This document shows positions 47,280 to 62,665 of a stretch of DNA of 64,000 nucleotides, piece by piece. How positions within the stretch are numbered: position 1 is the first letter of the stretch; every line of letters begins with the position of its first letter. The notes under the pieces were generated by a model. That model saw only the letters and a program-made list of their open reading frames with translations, had not been told where the DNA came from and ran no database searches. Both the position numbers and the translations under genes were made by a program. The stretch covers positions 9,764,243-9,828,242 of the forward strand of contig CM055095.1 of NCBI GenBank assembly GCA_029204225.1, read 5' to 3'. The DNA comes from Diphasiastrum complanatum. Taxonomy: Eukaryota > Streptophyta > Lycopodiopsida > Lycopodiales > Lycopodiaceae.

Positions 47280-47610
47280 ATATCCCATCTTTACGCATAG
47301 CAGCAACGAAACGATTAAATGATGATCAGTCTTTACAACTTCGCCACTATGTGAAACCCGATTGATGGCAGTTCATGCCTTAGCAGCAGAGAAAGCCCGC
47401 CGCAAGGCATGGCACGATCGGCGATTGAAGATCTGGAAGCAGGAGATCTTGCATTGATGTACAAAACCAAGCTGATCAAGGGTAAGTTGAAGTTTAGTGG
47501 GGAAGGCCCGTATAAAGTGAAGGAAATCCTAAACTATGGCGCAATAATTCTTGAGCACTTGGATGGAAAACGATTTGATACTCCGGTAACTGACAGCCTG
47601 CTCCGCTAGT
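47280..47610 (+). pseudogene. Ty3 integrase C-terminal fragment
   Basis: A 66-residue frame at 47409-47609 contains LEAGDLALMYKTKL, GKLKFSGEGPYKVKEIL and the GAIILEHLDG-type end, the usual C-terminal domain after the integrase core in plant Ty3 elements. Part of it could be the missing tail of element F, but it lies about 7.4 kb away behind other insertions. The preceding 100 bp carry weak similarity and stops. Confidence 0.65.
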
Positions 47611-48425
47611 TCAGCAAGCCTGATCTCAATATATTTTTTAATTTTATTTTTATTTTTTTTATTTTTTGTTTTCAGTATTTAATTTGCTAACTTTTTTGGA
47701 AAAAGATAGTTGAAAAAAAAATTAAAAAAAAAATAAGGAAAGATTGATGAGCAAAAGTCAGGAAGTCATCAGCATAAGGAAACGGAAGCACAGTATTTTT
47801 ATGGAAAATGACTTAGAAAATCACTGTTTTGGGCCGATTTGGCCAATACAGTATCAGAAACCTTCGTTGAGCTCTCAGACCGTACATCCACCCTTGATTT
47901 ATCTAAATTGAGGTGGGCGAAGGTTTCTGACAAGAAAAAATTCAATTTTTAAGTCAGGCGAATGTTCAGAGATATGCCATTTTAGAAACCTTCGCCGAGC
48001 ATCATAACGTCATTATGAACCTTCGCCGACCTGCTAGATGATCTTAAAATGTCAAAATTAGGTTGTCCATAGGTTCAGATTGTGAAAAAAAACATTTATG
48101 ACAGTACCTGGGCGAAGGTTCATCCTTCGCTAGCCTTGAAAAACGTTCGTCTGATAGGTTCAGATCCCTAGAAACCTTCGTCGAGATTTTTATAGCCTAT
48201 TTTCACAATACTGTACATGCTTGCAAATTTTTGTTCAGAAGTGATCAGCCCAACTACTATTCAGTGTAATAAACCCACCAAATTTACCTATAAGTTTGAA
48301 TTCGATTCATTCCTCACTTGTGCTAGCGAAGCTCTTGCGAATTTTTCTTGCAACCAAAGCCTTCCAAATTTCCCACATTGCCTTCTGATACATTTTCACA
48401 CGGTTATAATTCCTTTCTGATCATC
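47611..48425. other. Non-coding spacer with clustered AACCTTCG motifs
   Basis: A T-rich then A-rich stretch (47630-47740) is followed by several copies of a GAAACCTTCGNCGAG-like motif in both orientations at 47858, 47917 (inverted), 47984, 48018, 48111 (inverted) and 48171. No coding signal was seen before the ATG at 48426. Confidence 0.6.
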
Positions 48426-49212
48426 ATGTCTTCTACCGATACTTCCCAATCTCTACGCTATACTATCCATCGTGATGTCCCATCAGCTGTTGTTCGCCCT
48501 GAACTTCTCATTCCTCTCGCCTCTGCTCCCATACAAGGACAGTCTGTGACCATTGGGCCTACCATTCCCATCATAGCTGCCCAGGCCGCCTCACCCCCCG
48601 CACACCGAAGCAACCTCACCCAACACACATTTCTTCATGGATATGTTTGATGATTTTGACCCCCTTGGGGCCACCAAAATCTTTGAAATGCCTCAGAGCC
48701 CAACACCCTTTGAACCCCAATCCCTTGGAAGAGGATTCGGGCATATCCATGAAGCTACTGTTGGTGTCGAAGATGCCAGTCAGCAACCACCCACACAAGG
48801 TAGCCCAACCACACTTCGGGTCGACATAGTTGTCAAGTCACCAAAGCAGTTTGACGCCACGGTGCCTGAAGGATTTGAAGACGAGGATATTTTTGAAGAA
48901 CAAGAGACTTTGGCACCTATTCCACGCCTACCACGGACAGTACCATCAGGGTCTCCTGCTGCTGCCACCTCCACGACTGTCGATTCTAGTGATGCTCTCG
49001 GGTTGGTTTCAAGCCTTGGGAAAGTGATCCAGTCTATGATGGATAAAAAAAAGGAAATGGGACAGAGGATCCCTATTTTAGGATCTAAAAACACTCTGAT
49101 CAACCAAAAAATTGTCCAACTAGATCGAGAGGTGAAGATAGCCAAGCAACATGAAGAAAAGGCTGAAAGCGAAAAGACAATCGATTATTCGGTCAAAAGA
49201 AGATTAATCTAA
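48426..49212 (+). pseudogene. Unidentified Ser/Pro-rich ORF with C-terminal coil, one frameshift
   Basis: ATG 48426 (MSSTDTSQ) opens 75 codons ending near 48650; the continuation lies in the next frame, 48637-49212. The switch falls at a C6 run near 48593-48598, so one indel would join them into about 260 residues. The product would be rich in Ser, Pro and Thr, acidic in the middle (EDEDIFEEQE), with a charged, probably helical C-terminus. I recognise no family. It lies 3' of a Ty3 integrase tail, so it could be an extra ORF of a Tat/Athila-type element or an unrelated gag N-terminus. Nothing shows that it is a host gene. Confidence 0.45.
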
Positions 49213-49475
49213 CATTTTGAGCGTCTAGTGTTTTTATCTATGATCACAACAGCCTCCAAGATCTCTCCAAATTGTTCAAAATACTTACACATCGTGTCTT
49301 TTTTAGTCTCCCAAGCCAATCCACCCACAAACATCTTAGTGTAGGTTGTGTCACCGAATTGATTGATGTTGGTGATGCTAGCTCCAGTGGAAATTGATGC
49401 AGTCATGCCATTACAAGCTTCAGAATTTTGAGCTATCCTCGAGGGTAGATCTACTCTATCACTCTTGTCAAACAT
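49213..49475 (-). pseudogene. RRM RNA-binding protein, single exon fragment
   Basis: On the minus strand, GDTTYTKMFVGGLAWETK, then YFEQFGEILEAVVIIDKNT and RRSK, is the first half of an RRM domain: the RNP2 motif MFVGGL is intact and the wording is close to plant ARP1/RBP-type single-RRM proteins. The frame ends right after RRSK, where these genes continue with GYGFVTF (RNP1). A GT follows (AAAAT|GTTAG), so this may be a first exon, but the donor is weak and no RNP1 exon was found to the left. An ATG near 49409 (MTASIST) fits a short N-terminus better than the one at 49475. Either a first exon with a distant second exon or a stranded pseudogene. Confidence 0.6.
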
Positions 49476-53355
<3,880 letters not shown>

Positions 53356-53597
53356 ATTAGGCAAAGGGAATATTAAGCATATTCTTACTTATAAAACAAC
53401 TGAGTGACATCAAGATGATGGAAGATGAATCAATGGCTCTGCATATTGAGAAGCTCAAAGGAATAGCGAGGCAACTACAAGAAGCAGGAGCTGCTGCAGA
53501 GAAGCAGCAATTGATATACATGATTCTTAATAGCCTTCCAGCAAGTGATATGCATGACACGCGAAAGGATAGAAGGAAGACGCTTTTGCCCTTGTAG
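53356..53597 (+). pseudogene. Short copia gag (UBN2) fragment
   Basis: A frame at 53415-53597 reads MALHIEKLKGIARQLQEAG, then IYMILNSLPAS. This is the pattern of copia gag UBN2 domains, where a helix is followed by ILxSLPxSY. It is preceded in another frame by IYQLGKGNIKHILTYKT. Only about 80 residues remain and no other part of an element is visible nearby. Confidence 0.5.
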
Positions 53598-53920
53598 CTA
53601 GAATTGGGTCAATCGGGATTTTTAACCTAGGGACCGTTCTGGGGCATACATGGTTTGGTACAATTTGTTATGGTTTTAAATGGTTCAGTATGGCTCCCAA
53701 TCAGTGCATGTCTAATCAGTGCATCGGCAGTAGATATGATTGTATTTGGGAAAGGTAGGCTATACAGTGCATAAAATTTTTTGCAAAAAATACTCTACCA
53801 TAAAAGCCCATGAAAATCCTGCTTTTTGAAACCCAAAAAAAAAAACAGTTCCGGGGGCGCGTTCCAGGTCAAAAACCGGAAACGTGTTTCGGAACACGTT
53901 CTGGAACGCCATTGCAACTT

Positions 53921-54623
<703 letters not shown>

Positions 54624-55052
54624 CTAGTCCTCCAAAGATCTTTTCCGAGCTTTCAAATCACGTTGCAAGCGATTGGGTAGAGGAGGAGTGGTTCCACGTG
54701 GGAAAAAAACAGCCAGTATATTTGTCTTTTTGCACATTGCAAAAACCTAACAATAAAGAAAGAAACACATTAGTATCAAGTGAAGGCAAACATACTTACA
54801 AAGGAGTAAACTTGAGATCCTCTTCATGTATAACTGCAGAAAAGCAGGTACTGTATTGCTTGCACAGAACAGATATGCATATGTTACCAGCCAGAGACAG
54901 CAATCTCAAATCATAGGACTAAAGAATAATAAAGTTGATGATGAAAAAGAGCTCACATCAGAGGCTTCAAGTTCTGCCACCCCCATGCAGCCCTGTCCTT
55001 GCCCATCCAACAGATTGCAGTACTGTGCAGCTTCCTCTTCATCCTCAAAAAC
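54624..55052 (-). CDS. DUF3110-like chloroplast protein, last two exons
   Basis: Exon 54957-55052 (acceptor TGCTCCAG|GTTTTTG, donor GAT|GTGAGC) and last exon 54624-54746 (acceptor ATTGTTAG|GTTTTTG, stop TAG at 54626-54624) join in phase 0 into 72 codons. The protein reads VFEDEEEAAQYCNLLDG, GQGCMGVAELEASD, VFAMCKKTNILAVFFPRG, and ends NRLQRDLKARKRSLED. This agrees with my memory of plant DUF3110-domain proteins, whose C-terminus has RG-TPP and ends in ARKRSLED. Their function is not known; plant members are usually predicted to be plastid-targeted. Splice sites and phases are clean, so this is probably a real gene. The preceding exon is proposed at 63701-63863. Confidence 0.65.
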
Positions 55053-57600
55053 CTGGAGCAAACCAAAACAAAACAAATATACTTGTATGTCCAGATGATA
55101 TTTAAGCTAACAGATCATACAAACTGTGTGCTCGGTACAAATCACTATAGCACAGTCCCATGGAATGATGGCTAAAATTTCTGCCATGTCTACACATTAA
55201 TCCAAGCATAATTAATATCAAGCTAGTATAACCCAACTCCAGAGACTTCTCAGTACATGTGCGTCTGGATAAGTCATGCACCAATGACTGTATGCTGTTT
55301 TCTACTAGGATTGTAAGGAAAACGCTATGCTTTAGGACTTAGTATTATGTGGAAAGGAAAAGTACAAATAGAAAATTTTACCATTGTCATTTAACCTGCC
55401 AGTACACTTCAAATCCAAACACAGTTCCTGCCTCAGCACACTGCATCACTGAAAAATCATAGGAGGCAGTTCAATGCTAATAATGAAGAAGATGCATCTG
55501 TGATCCAGAACCTCATGATTGATGGCTAACAAGATGGCACTATGCAAATCTAGGCAAAATCTAGCATTTAAGCAATCACCTGCTGACAAGAGTGGGGGGC
55601 AAGGAGGGAAATGTATTGATCAAATCTAAGCTGGAAAACTTAATTACCCTTATGAATCTTGATACAAGAAATAGCAAAGGTGGTCCTTGAAGGGAAACCC
55701 AAACCCTACCAAGAGAATCCTGCTTTGAGCTCTACGACTCTGCTTGAAAAGATTCCAACAGATTGAAAGGAGCAGTCTTCTTTTTTTAACTTGGTCGTCT
55801 AAAACCACCTCCCCTACTTATAGAGTTATAAGTCACTCATGGACTCTAAATTGGCCATTGGGCCCTTGACACAGCTATTGTTAGTCATCAGTAAATGATC
55901 TGATTTGGCCTCTTGGCCCCTAACAGCAGCAGGATAAATTTCGCACGTCTTATCTACAAGAATAAGGTCATTCATTCTTATCATTAATGACTCGGCATTC
56001 CAATTAACTTGCTCAAACTTACCGGGCTCTTAGCACTGAGTCACTGGACTTTGCAAATAGATATAAATAGGTGTACCTTGGCAGCTTGACTATCCATAGA
56101 GTGGCTCTTAGCTTAGTTTCCTAGCATAATTTAGCTTATGATCAATTGTAGTATTATCGTCGTTATAGACTTTGTCATAGTGGCAAGTGCTATCATTCTT
56201 CAATGCCTGATCGCTCTATTTGTTGACAAAGGAGAGTGAGCACATCATTTTTAGATTCATTATATGTTCTTTTGCAAGTGTGAAATAAAAAACCGAAACA
56301 CAGTTTAACTTTGAATATATTTCTTTACTGAACATACTCACAATGTACTTTGGTGCAATGAATGACAATAAGGGCCCAAGTGCCACATAATGTGATTGAT
56401 ATGTATGTGTGTGAAAGGGCTTTGGTAACAGTGAACCAGAGGTGTAGAGACATGTGAGATACTTCATCATCCTCATTGTAGCATTGTACAATTCTCTAAT
56501 GGAAGAATAATGCTCTCTCTCCCTCTTCTCTCATGAATTGAATGATTGTCGGATTCTTCAACAAATGGTGGCCTCACATTGCACCCTCGACTCAGAAGAG
56601 GATGTTCCTGCAGCAATGGGTCAGTATGGATTTTTGTACTCATACATTTCATGTATGCAACAACTTCTGGCAAATGATAAACTCTTCCCTCCCAAATTTG
56701 GATAAGTTTTTGGTGTTGGTTTAGACGATATACATCTTCATGGTATAACCCTACATGTGCATGACAAACATGTTATCAAACATAGTGAGAAATGAGTGAT
56801 GGTACTTCAAAAAGAGAAATTTACCTTGGAAATGTCGAAATAGATCGAACTATTGAAATCAATTATGAAAATTTTAAAGATTTAAGAATGAATTGAACCT
56901 ATTTTTCATCAAGCAAAATCATAGGTTTTGAAAGACTCCTTTGTAAGCTCGTCACAAAATTCAATCGGAATACGCTCGCTTATGAGGATGAAATAATCAC
57001 TGTAAGGAAACTTTATTGTGTGTTCCTTTAGAACCGGAGATGGTACTAGACCAAAGAGAAATTCACTTGAGAAATTGCATCATCTCAAAGTACTTAATTA
57101 GGTGGAGAGGATATTCAAAGATCACAACTTTGAGAGCACACTGGAAGCATGAAAAGAAACTTCTTGAACTTCATTTCTAAGGACATCAGAGCTTCTCATG
57201 TCCACATTTTCCCTAAAACGTATTCTGAAGGGTAGTTGAAAGGCAATTGAAGTGAGAACATGTGCTTTTAGAAATTTCTAGAAAGAGAAACTTTTGGGGA
57301 GAGAAGTTTCTAGAGAGAGACAATGTATAAAATCATGGGATCGGAAGAGAGAGAGGAGCGCCATTAAGATCGAGAGAGAGGGGGCGGATTTTTCAATTTT
57401 TAGGGTTTTTTAAGTGGGGCGGTGAGAAATAGCGAGATAGTGAGGTGTTGGGGGTATGCACTATTTACGGATGGGCTAAGTACATTTCAATTCAGCTATA
57501 ACCAAAGGCCATTTCCCACAAGGGCTTATGGGATAATTGACACCATGTGCATTCCTTTTGTAGTTGTCCTATAAATGTCGCAAGTTCCAAACTCCATTTG
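55053..57600. other. Part of large intron, no recognised content
   Basis: Proposed intron sequence of the DUF3110-like gene. No mobile element or exon was identified with confidence. GA-rich patches occur at 57270-57380. Confidence 0.4.
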
Positions 57601-57882
57601 TCATCTTACCTCCCTCTCCTCTCGCGACTGTTTGTGCCTTCTCCTCGCAGCTGTCTGCGCGTGTCTCTCTTATCGTGATCGCGCCCTGCCCTGTCTAATG
57701 GCGCTCTGCCCTGTCTGATGGCACCCTCCATCCGCGCTGATACCATGGTCTCTTATCAGCAATGTCCACTCTGTTAATCCGCTCCTGCCATGCCATCGCT
57801 CCAACTGCCACTCTCTTTTTGCCATCGCTCCAGGTCTGGCGCTGCTCTCGGCCTGCTCCTGTGCTCCTGGCCTGCTCTAGCC

Positions 57883-58560
57883 ATGGATACGGAATGGGTC
57901 ACCACACGTCAAAAAGGCAAGAAACAACCATTGCCTTCACCATCACCATCATCGCCATCTTCTACTCCCCTCAAGGATCTTTGCGGCACTTGCAGTGCTC
58001 CACCCCTTTCGGGATTGATGACATTCACAAGTAATATGCAAGCGAATTTGCTTGCGCTCAAGGAACGGGTAAATCTACTTAAAACGGAAAATACCTCTCT
58101 CAAGACACAAATGGCAGCCTTAAGCACTACTCCGCAGGTGAACCCTGATCAAGTCAAAGCACTGGAGGAGAAAACTTGGACCTCGACAAAAAGTTGGGCC
58201 AACATGCTCAAAAATACCGAAGCAAAAAGCAATAAGATGGTTTCACAGGCGATGGAAGAACAAGCCAAACGAGAATACAAATCTCAAAACATCTGCGTCA
58301 GAGGTCTTTTCAAAACCGACCCCCTGCTTGCAAACAAAGAACATCTGGCCTCACTTTCCTATGAAGAAGAGGAAGGTGTCGTGGACGCAACTTGGCACAG
58401 TAAGTTCGACTCTTCCGTTGTCTTCATCCGTTTCAAATACATTGATTATCGTAATGAAATTCTGAAACGTCGTGGACGTCTTAAAGGTAATAACGTTTTC
58501 GTTTATGAGGATCTAACTGCCTTACAGTTAGTCAATAGAAAATTTTCCAACTGTGTTTAA
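57883..58560 (+). CDS. LINE ORF1-like RNA-binding protein
   Basis: An intact ORF of 225 residues from ATG 57883 (MDTEWVTTRQK). Residues 1-45 are basic then Ser/Pro-rich. Residues 50-80 form a likely coiled coil (NLLALKERVNLLKTENTSLK). The C-terminal half has VVFIRFKYIDYRNEILKRRG and NNVFVYEDLT, the pattern of the RRM/C-terminal domain of L1-type ORF1 proteins, which trimerise and bind LINE RNA. It is uninterrupted, unlike the rest of the LINE sequence here. The upstream CTG/GTG-rich frame is leader. No ORF2 follows, so any movement would need another element's RT. Confidence 0.65.
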   Translation: MDTEWVTTRQKGKKQPLPSPSPSSPSSTPLKDLCGTCSAPPLSGLMTFTSNMQANLLALKERVNLLKTENTSLKTQMAALSTTPQVNPDQVKALEEKTWTSTKSWANMLKNTEAKSNKMVSQAMEEQAKREYKSQNICVRGLFKTDPLLANKEHLASLSYEEEEGVVDATWHSKFDSSVVFIRFKYIDYRNEILKRRGRLKGNNVFVYEDLTALQLVNRKFSNCV

Positions 58561-58774
58561 AGTTGCCTCCTGCGTGAGAGCCTTTCATTGACGCTTGTTA
58601 GAGTTTGTTCAGAGTTAGGTTGAGAGTTAGAGCACTGAAGAGATATTTTTCTCTTCTTAGTTAGTTTGGTTTTAGTTCTGTTGTTTTGACGGCATTGCTC
58701 CATCTTAATGCCACCCATTTTGATGTACTTGTTCGTCTTATATGCCTTTTGGCATGGAAAAGATCTTAATAAAG

Positions 58775-58787
58775 CTTCTTCTTCTTC

Positions 58788-58849
<62 letters not shown>
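58775..58849 (+). repeat. (CTT)n(CT)n tail microsatellite
   Basis: CTT repeats change to CT repeats directly after the AATAAA of the ORF1-only LINE derivative. Confidence 0.95.
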
Positions 58850-58850
<1 letters not shown>

Positions 58851-59049
58851 GCCAGAGATCACGAGGAAGCATTATCATGGGCAGCAGTCCTTGAAAAGGA
58901 TTATGATAAACCATCTACACATATGTCATCCTTTAATTCGGCAACTTTATCGAAAGAAAGACTCCGTGATTAGAAGATACATAATAATTGAGTTCGTGGA
59001 AATGCGGAGAATGAACCCAAACAATCTTTAGAAACCAACGTGGGTCATC
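58850..59049. other. Short spacer between two LINE copies
   Basis: No recognised feature. Confidence 0.35.
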
Positions 59050-59549
59050 ATAGCAAAGGTTTAAAAACTGCTTGGAGGACTGAGAAAGATAATGCTACTT
59101 TGGTTATTCGATTCACAACATTAGAAGAACGGAAAATGCCAAAGAGCTAAGTTGTGTGAATTTTGAAACCAAAATCTTTATGGACGAAGACTTAACTTAT
59201 ATTCAAGTGGAAGAACACCGCAAATTATCCAGGAGGCTAAGGCACAGGCAGATATGTGATCTACAAAGATGGACAGATTCAATATTTAAATTGAGGATCT
59301 ACCAATGGCATAGGGTCTAGTAGTTAGGGATTTGGGGTTCCCGGGTAACGGAGCAACCCAAGGCCCCGTCACCTTCAGTTTGGCTTATGAAACTATAATG
59401 GTATCCATTCCTTTGCAGCTGCAGGTGACTTGGTAGCTTTTATATCACATGGGGACATTATGTTCTTTACAAAGACACACAAGAGTCTGTACAAAGGCCT
59501 GTCACGTTTCTAGGGTCTTGTCTAGGACACGGTTTTTGGGCCACTGCTA

Positions 59550-60170
59550 GTGGTAGAGGATAATGTGGGATTGCATGCTTATATAGAGATTCACTACAGT
59601 CCATCGTGGAGGTGGTTAGACACGATGAGCATGGACATTACCTTTGGATCCATTTATTGGGCAAACATACTGGATAGGACGGAGACGTTTACATTGCAGA
59701 GTGCTATTTTCCTCTTGAGACACCAATCTTTTCATATAGTATGGGTTTCTACTATAGATTTGACTGGGGACATTCTATTTTTTGAGCGTGGTCATGTTCT
59801 TTTAGGTGGAGATTTTAATGCTAGGACATCATCCAAGCAAATTGAGTCCCATGATATCGATATGGATCCCTTGAGGACACATCTTGGACAGTGATGACAT
59901 TGGTATTACTAGGATTTTTGCAAATGCTGATGGTCGACTACTTTCTATGGAGTACTCTCTTCAGCTAGAAGAAGCACCTGAGCTCGCCATTTTGAATGGC
60001 TCATCGAGATGGCCACATCCTGGTGATTTTACTTGCCACCCTCATAGTGGCGATCACAGTGTTGTGGATTCATTCTAGTGATATAACTTGCCACCCCCAT
60101 AGTGGCAGTCATAGTGTTGTGGATTATTTCATTGGGTCACCATCTCTTATACAGTTCATCCAGATCTTAT
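59550..60170 (+). pseudogene. LINE endonuclease domain with internal duplication
   Basis: The APE-type endonuclease nicks target DNA. GGDFNAR is the conserved catalytic strand. Near the end of the domain a 55-bp unit starting at 60020 is repeated from 60075, so the FTCHPHSGDHSVVD block occurs twice (second copy ITCHPHSGSHSVVD) before YFIGSPSL. Stops and frame changes show it is not functional. Confidence 0.8.
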
Positions 60171-60559
60171 TGTTTCTTCTTCCACCTTGTCAAACCATTC
60201 TTTTCTCACTTTATCCCTTGGTGCCATGACATGTCACTCTCCACCCACCCCCCCTACCCTACTGAGAGCACCCAGATACACCTTTGACTACGAGCACACA
60301 TACTTATATTTCGATTCACTCTCCTCTTCTTACAGTTGTGCTCCACACATCCACTTCCATGTCCTTTCCATCCAAATATCATAAGCATCAATTTCCCTAC
60401 TCATTCTCGTCAACCACATAAACCTAGGTATGATGTGCTATGTAATATCTCCATCTTCAAGCCAAGCATGCCCAACCACATCTTTTACATAACTTTAAGC
60501 ATTTATACAGTCATACTTGTCGTCGCAAAAAACAAACTTACAAGAATAATGATGAGAAA

Positions 60560-61027
60560 CACCTAATTGACCTTCTCTTCAGTGCATCCTTTGATTCCAT
60601 CTCGAACGAATTCCTCCCTCTTACCCTACCTCCCCTATTGAATGACTTGAATTCTTGGTCTAAGTATACCACTACTCTTTACACCGTCACTATCGATACT
60701 CCCATGGTCATCTCCCCTCGCCCTTCTTGTTTCTCCTTTTCCATTGCTGATATGGTTACTGCGGCCATTGAAAAACCACGTACCCATCGTGCACGAGATG
60801 TGGATGACTGAGAGGCTGAACTTCTGATTCACTCCTCTGATATCCTTGCAGCCATTTTGGCCAGTTTGCTTAACCAAGCAGCTAAATCTGGTTTTCCTCT
60901 AACTTTGTGCAACAATATCAACCATCCAAATTACAAGAGTGGTGACCCTATGGACCTTGGGAACTACCGCACCATTATGATTGGCCATATCATGGCGACA
61001 CTTTATGGGGTGAAGCAGGGTAGGGTT

Positions 61028-61096
<69 letters not shown>

Positions 61097-62000
61097 ACTG
61101 GGCACGCTTTTCACAGGTCCTTTTTTTAGTAGGAGACAGGCTGCGACAACTAGGGTGAGGAAGGGTCATGCGTCCTTGGTTCGTCTCGAGCGCTTCTATT
61201 TTCAGAAGTATGTTTGGGACGCCCCGAGTCAGAGTAGGCTATTTGACATTATGGTCTCATCTACCGTTATGTATGCTACAGAGGTTTGGTGTACAGGACT
61301 TCTTGAGTCAGAGTGGGCCAGTATTTCTCGTTTGCAGACTACTATGCTTTCACGCATGATCTGAGCTAAGGCTTCAGTTCCAGGTCAGATCATCCAGGCT
61401 GAGTTTAAGTCATATCTCTCCAGGTTGAGGCTATTTTCAGGATGATTGTACTTATTCAGAGACTATTGAGTCTTCCTTGGTCTCTCCTATCATCTCAAAT
61501 GTTACATGGTCATGGCCACAAGTTTTCGTGGTACTCCCAGGCTTCTAGCCTATTACGCACATATGGCATGTCTATCACAGAGTTACCCAAGGGATCTCAT
61601 TAGTACTTACTTATTGTGCCTCTTTACAGCAGACATGCTGGATTTCTATCGTTCCCATTTCCTCGAGTTGGATATTATTGGTGTACCAAAATTACCTCGA
61701 TATTTGGATAGTGGACTTAGACATTGTTTATGGTTCACATTGGGAAAGTCACGGGTCTAGTCACACTAGCTATATGTGGAGATAGGACATTTTCAGAGCA
61801 CTCCACAAGAGCACAGCATTTGTTAGTTTTGTACATTAGATGAAGTGGAGTTTGAAGAGCATTTTATTTCAGGTGTCCTATATTATGAGACTCGAGGGCG
61901 TTATCATGGCCTTTTCTGTGATTCCCCAATCACACTACGCTCTCTTATTTCCTATGAGGATCCGCGTTGTGTTGCCCTGATGATGCATGAGATGTTTCTT
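60560..62000 (+). pseudogene. LINE reverse transcriptase remnants
   Basis: Two separated parts. 60560-61027 has the first RT motifs (KSGDPMDLGNYRTI, then GVKQG). 61096-62000 has the thumb and C-terminal parts, including EVWCTGLLESEWASISRLQ. The catalytic centre between them is missing; only a CT microsatellite lies there. In-frame stops occur at several points. Confidence 0.8.
61030..61095 (+). repeat. (CT)n microsatellite inside LINE RT
   Basis: Pure CT run that replaces the middle of the LINE RT. Confidence 0.97.
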
Positions 62001-62278
62001 CTACGCTGACATACATGCCTACCGGACTAGCAAGGAGATATAGGCTTCCAGCCCAAGTTACATCCATGGCTTTGACTAGGATATCATTATATCATGGTAT
62101 TATTTACAGTAAGAACTCTTTTATGCAATGGGATCATTTGATTTTTTCACTTAGAGTTCATTGAGTTCTTTTTGACCTCATTAGATGTCCAGTGAATAGT
62201 TCTTATTTTGAGTTTATTTTGGGAGGCATGTTTTTATGCTCCTACATAGACTATCACACTTGACATGTACCATTTGGT

Positions 62279-62665
<387 letters not shown>

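Larger units (their letters stand above)
57601..58849 (+). mobile_element. ORF1-only LINE derivative with hairpin, AATAAA and CT tail
   Basis: A GC-rich leader (57600-57882), one ORF (57883-58560) and a 3' tail with the inverted repeat ATGCCTTTTGGCAT (58742-58755), AATAAA at 58768-58773 and a CTT/CT tract to 58849. No endonuclease or RT lies between the ORF and the tail. The same hairpin and AATAAA layout ends the LINE at 62.3 kb, so both use one 3' end type. The 5' boundary is approximate. Confidence 0.6.

Noticed and set aside
55396-55448. A possible 53-bp exon in the DUF3110-like gene (minus strand, reads MQCAEAGTVFGFEVYWQ)
   Set aside because: It has plausible splice sites, but joining it after the upstream exon creates a TGA at the junction. 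The upstream exon joins directly and in phase to the exon at 55052, so this piece is not needed.
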